Assembly (NCBI RefSeq): GCF_963678635.1
Contig: NC_087063.1
Coordinates: forward strand, 17,610,143-17,674,142
Direction of reading: 5' to 3'
Length of the DNA: 64,000 bases
Source of the DNA: Symsagittifera roscoffensis
Lineage: Eukaryota > Xenacoelomorpha > Acoela > Convolutidae
The notes under the pieces are model-generated. The model was not told where the DNA came from, searched no databases, and saw only the letters and a list, made by a program, of their open reading frames with translations. Made by a program: the position numbers and the translations under genes. Of this stretch, positions 47,501 to 59,500 are shown piece after piece. Position 1 is the stretch's first letter. Each line of letters opens with the position of its first letter.

Positions 47501-50500
47501 AGCGGAGACATACAAGTTGAAGTCGACTAGTTCCTAGTCTTTGAGTAGACAGATCTAGTTTCCTAGAGAATGAAATGTCGACGTTGTTGTTTTCAAAGAG
47601 TGTCAAGTTCTAAGCAACATAAAAGCAAATGCTTTTCGATTTCAAAAGTTTCTCTTTTCAGATTTGTTAATATTTATATGAAAGTTTTATGGTAGAAGCA
47701 GGTTTTTCAGTCTACTGAGGCGTTGCGCCCGTTGGTACCTACAGTTTAAAAATAGTTTGGCATGTATGCTTTTGGGTTTGTCTGCCTATTCTCAGCTAAT
47801 CCATGTAAGCACCACTCATTCACCTATTATAACCTGAATAACCGACAAGGTGAAATCGTGTTTGTGCAGCTCTTCTGAAGAAGTGAGAAGAGATCTACAA
47901 ACCAGCAGACGTTCTTGAGGTGGCTTGACCGTTTATATTTACCGATACTATTTACGCTGAAAACCAGTTCTAGTTCTGGAATTGTAGCCATTTTCCCACA
48001 CTCTGCAATTGAAAAGAGTGAGTTGCTCAATGTTGGTCTGGCTCGAATTTAAAGCTGTTTACATGTATGAAAGGGTGGCTGTTTGTCTCAGTATGTTTGA
48101 GATGTTTGACTGAAGCAATTTTCATGTAAATGCGAAGTTGTGTTGAGAAGTTTATTCAGTGCTAATGCACGAGCTAAATTTTTACTCATTTAGTTAGTAT
48201 GTTTTTTAAAGAAAAGTCTTTAATTTTATTCAGGCTCAATATAAATTTGCGGCCTGACTTCTATTTTTTAAAAAGTTCATTCCAATTCAGTTGCTAAGTG
48301 GAGACGAACTGTGCCATCCGGTGACAAAAGTGCAAATAGGGCAAAAATGGAGCTGAGTTTACAGTTCCAAAATTTGATTTACCATTTCTCAGTGGAATTC
48401 AAAATTTTCCTTTTGATGCAGTTTTGCAAGTTGAGTTAGTTTATCAAAAATTGTCAATCATGAATGGAACGAGTTTTGATATTACAATAGCTTTAAGGTT
48501 TTTTGGCTTCATCAGTTCATGAACACTTTTCCAACTTTCTGTTGGCTAAGCTCAAATTAATACGAATGCTAAAAGGCTTTCAAGGTTGTGTAAATGTATG
48601 AAAGTAGGTTTGTCGATTTTTTGTATAATTGTCTAATGTTTTGGAGGAGATGAAATTTAGTGTGCCAATAACTCAAAACAAAATGGAAAACAACAATGTA
48701 GCAGGATGCTATGAAAGTAGGCCACAGCTCCGACCACATGTATTTTTTCAAAAAATTAAATAGTTTCAAATTTGAGCGGAGGGATGCCAAAATAACCCAA
48801 AACTAATGATTAGTTAGACTATAAAATGCGTTTTTTACTGTCCTAAATTAAAACCACTTTTTGACGGTGCAAAATTCAGCCCTCAAAAACAAAACCCTTA
48901 ATTGCATTTTTTGAATAAATTTTCTCTGAATTTTTCTTAGCGGTTCGAATCACGTCTGAAGTAGCCGATTGTTGTTTCTTTTATCTTTTCAGAAAGTAAA
49001 GGGCGTATGTTGGAGAGACCAGTTTTTAACGTACATTAAGACCAGTTTTCAATGTACAGGGGTTTCAATGTCGGAAAAAGAACATCGATGCTGGAGATAC
49101 CAGAGAAAGTACATGAATATTTGATTGAAAAGAAACTTGTTCTCAATGCTGATGAAACAGAACTCATTGTTTTTGGGTAAAATAGTTTTTTTTAATTATA
49201 CAACAGAGTTTCGATGAAAGAACATGCCAGGTGTTTTGGAGTTTTAGCAGACAAAAATCTTTCTTTTTCAGCTGAGTTAAACAAATGTTAAACTAAAATG
49301 AATCAGCATACTGCGTGCCACTTTTTTTAACCATTAGGAACAAGCATTAATCTTTTTAAATCAGCCGATCTATTCACTACCCAACATATTTTTCTAGAAT
49401 ATTCGATGTGGCAAAAAGATTAAGGTAAACAAAATGGGTTGGGCTTTTATTTATAATAGACCACCTGTAATAATAAACCGACGAATAAAACAAAATAGAT
49501 TCATAAAAACCAAGGGGGAAAGAATTTTGTAGCAGACAATAGTTGTAATAAATGGAATAGTTTTAAGGTGCAGCTGAGAAAATTTAAATCTAAACAAGAC
49601 TTTGAATTTCAATTTAAAAAGCTCTTGATAGACATAAACAAACAAATTCCCATTGGCAGATCAATTTTTGTTTTAGAGGTAATTTTTATATTTATTATTA
49701 GTGCTTTATTCACTTTTATTGGGTGAAAATTAGCTGATTGAAAATTACTTGTGATAGTTTCATTTAGTATCAACATGTATTTTAACCAATGTTTATTGTG
49801 AAATTGTTTTTTTTTGAAATTAAGTTTTAAGGAGTTGAAGGAGAGTTTTATTTTCATTGTTGTTCATTTTGTTTATTTCCTTCAAGTGGGCTTTGCAGAG
49901 TAGTGTTATAAGGTTTTTTCGTTTCTAATCGAAGATTCTAGGGAATTTTATTTGTGGCTTAAACGGTATATCTTTCTAGAACTGTTTTTTAAAGCGCTGT
50001 TTGCTGCCTGATATCAAAGAATAAAGTCTGTAAGAAATTTTTTAAAACCAAATTGCCATCTCTTAGTAGTTGAGACAAGTGACACTGTTGGGCGTGAAGT
50101 ACGTTTAAATCCCGCATGTTTTTGTTGATTTTCGTTATATTTATTATATCTATTTATATTGATTACTTATCAATAATTATTTTCTTCCAAGGCTATTTTT
50201 TTTTTAGTTTTCGTTTGGGTTCCCGAACTGCATCTTCATTTTGTGTTACTCTTGTGTCTGAAATTGTGATAGAGTTATTTTTGCCTTTTTCAGATTCTCT
50301 CTACTGTTGGTGATCTTAGAAAATCGTGCATTCATCCTCAGATGGTGATGGGCGCTTGGGGCTTACATGGTGCAGTTGACGGAGCAGCAGGTGGCAATAA
50401 CAGACTTATGACGATGGGCCAATTATTAGGCGAGATGAAGAGCAAAGCAGTGCGTGAATGTGAAGAGACTGTGCGACAAATATGTAGCAGTCTGAATGGA

Positions 50501-53500
50501 ATAGCGGGACTGAAGCTCCTACAGCATGAGGTAGTTTTTTTGGTGTGCTTTTCCTTTCTTCTGTTTTTATTGAAGTTTTACTTATTATAACTGGTTTTAG
50601 AATAAATTATGATAATAGAAGCCATAAAAATTTTTAAGTAGGATCAATTGAGCAATTTTTCTACCTTTTACATTCTGTTAATTTTTTTACCATCATACAA
50701 AGTTTCGCAGAATGATGGGAAACTGCTGAAGATTCTATGTTTGCTTAATATACTACAGAACCGCTCATTTCAAATTTATCTCGACCTGTAGAGCTCAATT
50801 CTTCAAACTCGCAGAAGCGCAATTTTCAAATGTGTCCTATCGTTTAATTTCAAAAATGCTCGTGGGTTGCCGAAACAATAAGTCTTATGCGGGATCGTGC
50901 GTGCTCGCGCGAGGGTGGGGCTGATGTGTGCTACGACATTTCAACACAACCTGGAAATCTTTTCAGCGCCTCCCAAAAATGTTATTACAACCAGTCAGAG
51001 GCCTCTAAATCGAAGGTTAATTATTTAAGGTTGAACTAGAGTTCAATCAATCATGAGGCCATCAAGCATTGGCTATATTGTAAGCGCTCAACTTGCACAT
51101 TGCTGCGTACATGTGATTTGAAACCGCAATCATTTGATTGATGGGCCTCATCGCTACCGGTTACGTAGCATTATTTAGACAACCGCGTATTCAGACTCGT
51201 CAGTAAGTAGACACATACTGTATTAACCAATCAGAATCGAGACAAGGAAGAAATGAATAACTAATAATAATTTATTTCATAAATTCGTTTTCTCATCTCT
51301 ATTCTGATTGGTTAATATGGCATTTGTCTGCTTACTGACGCGGTTGTCTAAATATAGACCGCACTCCTCGCTACCGTATACACCAAAACCCCAGAAACAA
51401 TTAGACATTTCTTTTACAGATTGACTCAACTGATACGCAGAAGTTAGTGGAGGCAGTAGCCGTGTACCGAGATGTCCTGCTACGTGTGTCCAACTATGCT
51501 CTGGAAGGACTAAGAGTAGATGCCCTGCCTAGAATCCACAGTCTGTTCAATCTGCACATTGCATTGCATAGCTACGAAGATTTGATGCCGAAAACAATGC
51601 GAGATGCAACGTTGCTCGAAGAGGTAATTTTTCAGTTCAACCTTCAGTTAAGGCTAATAGAATATTATCATTTTCGCAGCTGTCGAATTTTGCTTGCGTT
51701 TGTTTTAGTGCAGATCACTGAAGTTGGAATATCTTGCGGTATTTGAGAAAGATGTAGTTATCGCGCATTCAAAATGGAACAAAATACATTCCAAGATAAC
51801 AGAAATTAAAAAGAAGGTAAGAATCTAATTTCAATTTCACAATCAACGCTGGTTAAGTGTAATAGAACAAAGTGATTATCACTTATAAGTGTTGATGATT
51901 TTGATATATTACCAGTACAATTTTCCCAATTTAAGTCGCACGTTTCAATGCACAATTTTGTATATTAAGTTGTATCTGCGTTAACTTAACAGCATGACCG
52001 CGGATTTAGTATAACAAGGTGGCCACGGTATCCAGAAAATTGCTACACTGACAGCACTGATTTTGGAACTGATAAAAATGAATGCCTGGCTTTGATATTC
52101 TCCGAAAAAAATAACTTATGTCTTTGTAACACAACTATCAGCACAATAAAAGAAACAGTTTCAGAAAAAAATTTCTCAGTCTCTTTTTGCTTTTTTGCTC
52201 ATGAGGTTTTGGTTTCAACGAATTAAACGCATTTGAGAAGTTGTCCTCCTTAAGCCGCTACGCCTAAATTTTTTTTACACAAAAAATTGTAGCCCTCGGA
52301 GTAGTAGAATTTTAAATTTTTTTGACTGTTTTTTGAAAATTTTTCTTCGAAAACTAACCTAACGAACCTTGTGGGTTCAATGGAGATAACGGGTAGAAGG
52401 AAGCTCTCCTGCATCAAGTTATCGTCCTCGGAAAAGTAAATTTTTTGATTGTTTGATCGTTTTTTTCCCCTAGTTTTTACCTAAACATACCTCCTATATC
52501 TGAGATTTTGGGTTCAATCCTAAAAACGGGCTGTGGGAAGCTCCTTTGCATACGCGACCACGCCCGAATTATTTTGACATGAAAAATTATGGCCCTCGGA
52601 AAAATCAAAATTTTAATTTTTTGATAGTTTTGGGAAAACCTGGGTTAGTGAAAACCTGGGTATTTGGGTTCTATCGAAGTTTCAATATAGGTGATTTTCT
52701 TCATGTTCAACACTATGATTCGCGGAAATGTCAACTAACTGATTTTTAAACGTTTATTTTGGACTTTTCTCGATAACTAACCTGCGAAATCTGACATCAT
52801 TCGTTTAATCGACACAACAGGTTGTCGGAAGCTTACCTTCCTAATGTCCTACGCTGTTTTTTTTTAGAAAAATTCATGGCCTTCAAACAAGTGAAAGTTT
52901 TGAAACTGACCGTTTTTGGAAATTTTTTTTACTCAACTCGAAAGTTACTGTGCCAATTCTGAGGTTAAGTTTTCAAGCGAGTAATCCGATTTTTGGAATT
53001 TTCTCTACTTCACCGGCCATAGCCTGCTTTAAGCAGAAATCAGTTCTGGATTTGTAGTTTTTGTTCATTTAATTTTATTAGAGACACAACTAAGGTTTTG
53101 GGCAAATTTCAAGTTTTGAAATTACGCATTTAGTACCTTATCAGTATAACAAATTCAAAAGTATCAGACACGTACCTCCAGCATTAGCTGATCCCTAGTG
53201 TCCTTCATCGAGACTTACGAAAATTTTTGGTTCACCTATTTTTTTTTTAAATTTATCATTTTTTTTCAATTCATACTTTTTTGTGATCGTGTTTAATCGT
53301 GTGTGATCGTCTTTGTAAAAACTACCATCAAAACTTTGCTTTAAAAGCAGGGGTGAATTCGTCCCCCTCACCCACAAAATTGTCCTCCCTTTGGTATGTT
53401 TTTATGACAGCCTTTTTCGGCTGACCAACCCTTAACTTCTTTTCTAAATGCGATAATATATACTAATTTTAAAGGGGAGCGCGCGCCGAAAAAAAAGCAA

Positions 53501-56500
53501 TTTTTTGGTCCAATTTTTCCAAAAAGTGGCCAAAAACGGCATTTTTGACCTGTTTTTTTTTATAAGATTTCCACAGTTTATCCATCCCCCAAGCGCAACA
53601 AATACTCAGATTCGTCGCTCAGGCGATTGGTTTCAGCAGAAAGTCTAATTATTCTTTTTTTTTTTCGTTTCAATGTGAGTTTCTTATTATCTTTCTTTTT
53701 GTTTTTCAAGTCGTTTCCATATCTTGTTCTTGCTCCACGAACTGATAAAAGAATTTTTTCTCGCATCAGACTTCAATACTCCTCCAGTATGTTGAAGCCC
53801 GTCTCTTCATTTTCGCAATTCCACTAAAGTATCGAGTTGTTGGTGGTCTTCAATCAAATCTTGGTTGACAGAAAAGCCACTCTCTACATTCGCTGAACCA
53901 TGTGATAGCAACAAAAATTTTCGCAGGACGATGCTTATGAAGCTCTGAATGAAGGGTGCTGAATGAAGAATAGATGTGATGATCAAGACGTTATTTGAAG
54001 ATATCGAATTCCGAAATTGCTGCAGTCGAGTATTTCGACATTCGAAGAGCCTCCTTATACGGCTCGATGGCATTATCAAATTCGAATATGATTTTTTAGC
54101 TGCCCCTTCCAAGTTTCTTGTTATTACCTTTGCGAAGCGAATGTATTAGTACGAACTTTCTCGTATTAGTAAGAACCGCCCGGCCTGGAAATTTTCCAAA
54201 AAAAATAGCGTTTTTTTCTCGTTAACACATATTAGCACAATAAAAAAACAGTTTCGAGAAAAATCTTCTGTACAAAGTTTCAGAAAGTAATTTCTCAGAA
54301 CATTATTTTTACGCTTGCGATTAGCAAGCGTTATCAAACCTCGGAATGAAGTTTTTTTTCTGGTTAACAACTAGTTTAACAAAATCAATTGAATCAAATT
54401 TGAATTTTCATGAAATTGAGCATGTCAGCTGAATGACATGCTCAATTTCATGAATATTTACACTTGCGAGGTGAGTGTTTTAGTTAGAACCTTCTTTTTT
54501 TTCAACCTAAGTAGCAAATATTGGTGCCACTTCTGGCGCACCTTTACAGCGTTTTCGTAGCATGTGCTTCGACATTCGAATGGCAATAAGTTAACACAGT
54601 TGGTGCATTTTTAATTCATCAAATGAACCGAAAAATGATTTGTTTCAAGCAACAGAACAATAATTAAAACTCGATTTCTTATTGCTTGCTCAATATATTC
54701 TAACTCAATATATCTCGCAATTTTTTGAAATGCATAATTTTTACATATTTTGGCTGGATGCTTTGCGATTTGTTACATACTTAGTGTGGATGCCTTCAGT
54801 GTGTTATATTCCAAACTCTTTCTTGCAAAATTGAGTCTTTTTGTGTTTGGTACCACTGCTGAATCACATTGCAATTTATTGGCATATGTTGCTGCTTTAT
54901 TCGTGACTAGTGTTTGTCGGTTGTTAAGCTTGCGTGGCTGAGTGGATAGAACGTGAAACTCAAAATCTCTTGATTGCAGTTTGCCGCAGATTCGAATCCT
55001 ACGCCGAGTTTTTGCTAATTCGAGGCTTATTTCTGCCTTTTCTTCACTTGATAGAGCCGTTTTTTTGGTCGTGTTCTCGCAGGTGTCTGCAGAGCGTAGC
55101 TGCGCCTATGTGTCAAATTTAGGTACGGTGTGGGTACTTATTACTCCAGGGTAATTTCAGGGAGAATTTATTTTATGAAGTATTTTACAAAATCAGTTTT
55201 TTTGCGGTTCAACTGGTGTCTGCCCAAAGATTGTCTGACTTGTTTCCGCTTCGGAAGTTTTGTTCAGTTTCTCATTTGAATTTTAAATGTCTTGCTTGAC
55301 ATGTTTGCTTGGGTTTTCTGTTTGATAAAACAATCACTATGAAAGTGTATGGGTTTTCTAATTTATTTTTTGAGACGCTTTGCAAAAAAATTGTGATCGT
55401 TTTTCAAAAATGGGTTAAATATAGAATACCCTGGTCTCTTTTTGCTTTACCTCTTTGTCTACAGCCTTCGAAAAAAACTGTTGGGGGAAGAAATTACCGA
55501 TGTTTTTGATGTTTTTTTTTTCGTTATCACAAAAACTAAGCGATCTAATATTGAGGTGTTGGTTTCAATGAATAAAATGAATTGTTAAATTTTTTGATTG
55601 TTACCTTGTTAAACTTCAAGATATACATCGTTTTTGTCTTTCCGAACTGAATTCGACCTGCTATAACGCTGTCAGTAAACATGATCTTGAACAACTGACT
55701 CGCATTTTCTCAATAATTTTCAATCATTTTGTAATATAATAATTGTTGGCTCCCAGGAAAAAGTACATATTAAAGATGGGTCCCGCATTTTTTGCAAAAG
55801 TGTTCAAACAAATCCGCCGAACATGTTTTCGATAATTTTGAGTCCTAAAAAGTTTTGTTCTGAGACCCATCTTGATTTTAGGGATCAAATTATAATTTTT
55901 TCATCAACTACCTACTGGGGTTTCCTGGTTAGTTCCGTTTTTGAGTCGTATTTTTGAATACATTTTCCGAGCTGACCGTAAATAATGCGCTTTTCGAAAA
56001 TAATTTGAATAAAAATTGGCTCAGATTTTTATCTGAAGCTCGAAATGAGTTTTCCTATATATGCGGAGCGCAGTGTTACCTCAATTTGTTATACGTTGAC
56101 TCTCTCAACAAAATAGAAAATTTGAGGGGCATCATGGCCGCACACCCCTCTTAATAGTTTGAACCCTTCGTGAGTTTCCTATGATGCTGTTTTACGACTT
56201 CCAGTTTAACCGAATCATCTGAATTTTTTCATTGGCAATCATAATTGATATATCTGCGTTTGTCTACACGTTTATCTTTTTGATCTGATCATTGGACTTG
56301 GGTAGGAATTTTGTAACCACGTGTTTTTCATTTTTTATTCTCGTTTTTCACTCAAATCACGTATCACAATTTATCATCAGAGTGAGTCGAGTGATGTATC
56401 ATATTAGCGTTCTTTTAGGGGTGCCGGATATCAAGCCGACGGGACTTCAAGCCGAGTCGTAAAACAAGAGACTTCAAGCCGACCATTTTGTCAAAAAGTC

Positions 56501-59500
56501 ATAAATTGAGATTAATTTGAAACCTGTTTCGAAGAGTTTTTCAATTTCATGAGCTTTCCTTACAAGTTATTAGCTTTTTCATAAATTTTGAGCCTCTAAT
56601 TAATGTTTAGGAATATTTTAAATTAAAACATTGTTGAAGGGGTTTTTCATGTGTATAAATTATGCTTTTTAAAATTCGGCCGATCAAACTATCTGATAGC
56701 ATAAGTGATGCATTGTTATGAAGAACGCTTATTATGAACTAAACTTTTGAAAATGAACTTTTTACAGATGAGAAAAATAGTGTTTTAGGTGCTTGTAAAG
56801 TTTTATTTTGGCCTGAAGTCCCGTCGGCGTGTTGTCCTAGACCCCTCTTTTAGTCGTGGTTCGAACGGTCTTAAATTTTTTTCAAAAAGTTGTCCCAGTG
56901 TCGAGAAAAACTGATTTACAGTTTGTAGTCAAATTTTGAGCGAGTATAGCGATAGAGTAACGTTCGTTATATATGAAAATTAGCATCCATGCTAAATAAA
57001 CTTTGTTTTACGAAAAGAAAAAATACTTTTGGAAGTTTTATTTAGCGTTCCTCTGTCAAAAAAAAACATTCAAAAATATTAAAATTTTAAGTGCAAAAAT
57101 GGAAAATAAAGTTTTTTTTTTCATTTAATATTTAAAGGCAATTGTAGTCCTTTATGCGTAATTCATTTATTTTCCACGCGTTTGTATAGCTTTTTCATCA
57201 CACAACGCGCAAGAAAAGACACTAATTAGAAAAAAATATATATTTTTTCTGAGAATGTGGTCGAAACATTCTGTGCTACTTGCACAGCAACCTGCTATCC
57301 TTGTTTCTATATTTTTGTCTTTAAATTATGCCCACTCTCAGAAGTCCATAATCAGCGTTTGTTTTTTATTTTAGTTTTTATTGCTCTGTAGAACTTACTT
57401 ATAAAAACTTTTCAAATTGCAATCGCTTAAATTATTCTGAAGTATTAAAGATTAAAGTACAATTTTCTAAATATATGAACATTTATCAATATTTTTTACA
57501 CTTATGAAGTACAAATTTGGGAAGCTGGGAAGTAATAAAATAGAAGGCAATCATAACAAAGGCAGTCAGTAGAGAAATTATGAGTTCCCAGTTCAAATTG
57601 CAGATGACCAACATCGAAGTCGAAAACATGCAAGCTCCGTGTGCGAATATCATGCTTTGAACTCTCACAGGGCGGGTTGTAAATTTCTGCAGAGTCCATT
57701 TGTTATCTGGTCTTAGCACTGTGGAAGCAAGCAGCACTAGAAGCAGCCGAATCCAGGCTATGACTGAAGTGTAGTTAGAGTCGACTAGACTAGCCAGTTG
57801 GCAGATCCCGAATGCGGGACCGAACACAGTTCGAACTGAACGGAGAATGTGTTGAAATCTTTTCACTCGCAATAGCTGAGACAGAGCTCTGAAAAAAATG
57901 TTTATTTTTATGTAAGCCCAGATTTTTTCTTTTGTCAAAAAGAAAAACTTCAAGTTGAATGTATATTATTTGAAACAAATAGCTCATAAAACGTTTCGGT
58001 AATTTGGGCCGAATAATAGAAAAGACCCGGCAGTACAACTAAACTGAAATTGTATACTTACATGAAGGCAGCTACATTGTTCGAGTTATGCAGAAACATG
58101 TCACTGCTGTTCCAGAGGAGTCCCAGAAAGATTGAGTTCGCAAGGAATTTCAAGATATCGTCGCTGTCAAATTCCGAAACATCTCTTGCCAACATTTTGA
58201 GCGAGGTTGGAACTGGCGAACCTCTGCGGGCATCTCCGAATGTACGCTTGTAGTACACGCACAGCAAAAGAGAAATTATCATCGGCGCTAAGCTCTTTAG
58301 AATCATTTCGCCGTAAAGAGCGGCAAGTTTCAAGTCATCGGTGTGCAAGGTTTCTTCGCTGTCTTCAAGTTTACAGGCGTTATCTTCTGAGAGATTGTAA
58401 ACCACGAATTTTTTTGATGAATAATCTATTCCAAATTGAGAATCCATTTTTCAAATGGGACTTTAAATATATAGAAATCAGATTCTTCCAAAGATTTGAT
58501 ATCCTTTGATTTCGATGAAGAATTGCTTTTCTCTTGTTTGATTTTGAAGTAAGTTTCTCAGAAATTCTGGCGTGTGGTATTTTGGATGCAAAACGAGACA
58601 AAATGTTCAGTCCTCTCATTTTACTGTATTTATACTCGCCTTTTTCTAACTGAAACAGCAACTGAAATTGAAACGAGTTTTCGATTGAAGCTCTGTCGCC
58701 ACAATTGGATATAATCATTATTGCATCATATTATTACGCTTCAAAATGTATAGTTTCTTTGAATAACTGAAACTGAATGACAAATATATAACTGCAACTG
58801 GACCATCGAAGTTCCAATTAAACAAATTGTGTGAATGAAAACAAATAAAAAGGTATGATAATTCATAAAAATTGATAGATGTTCACAAAATATAAATTCA
58901 TAGCTAGTATAAAAAGCGTTAGAGAGGTATGAAGAACATAAAAAATATAATCTGCATCAAAAAGATATTGCATCAAGACAAAGGTACTGCACTAATAAAA
59001 GATATGTTACAAATCAAAGATTTCAAGGAATTTTTCAATACGAGGCCCATGAACTAAAAACCTCTACCATTATATCGGCTGCATAATATTAAAAAACTAG
59101 CTTGTAGCTGTACAAAGAGCGCAGAATTTTCCGACTATGTTTATCGCTGGATCAAGGGAACAATCACCAATTTCGTCAAATTAAACAAATGAGCAGTATC
59201 TTCCACAACATCTACATATGATTTCGAAAAACTGTGAAATTTTTACTTTTATTAATTAATTGCAATAGCGGATGAATGGTCCGGCTCAATAGGTTTCTGC
59301 TTAGATTATATTGGCTTAATGGCCTCATATTGCGTATTTTGATTGGCAAAAAATGTTTCAAGGGGGCTTAAAACATTCAACGGTCTTACTCGGCATTTTT
59401 TCTTAATATGAGCTATATTAAGGGCGGATCTCGAACTTTTCAGTTTTTTACCCAATTGATCTTCCGAGAGCTCACAGAACACGGTAAATACCCCTATTTA

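Noticed and set aside
58380..58718. Separate minus-strand gene or an extra first exon of the membrane-protein gene
   Set aside because: It overlaps the start of the better-supported frame in another phase, with no donor that would join them.
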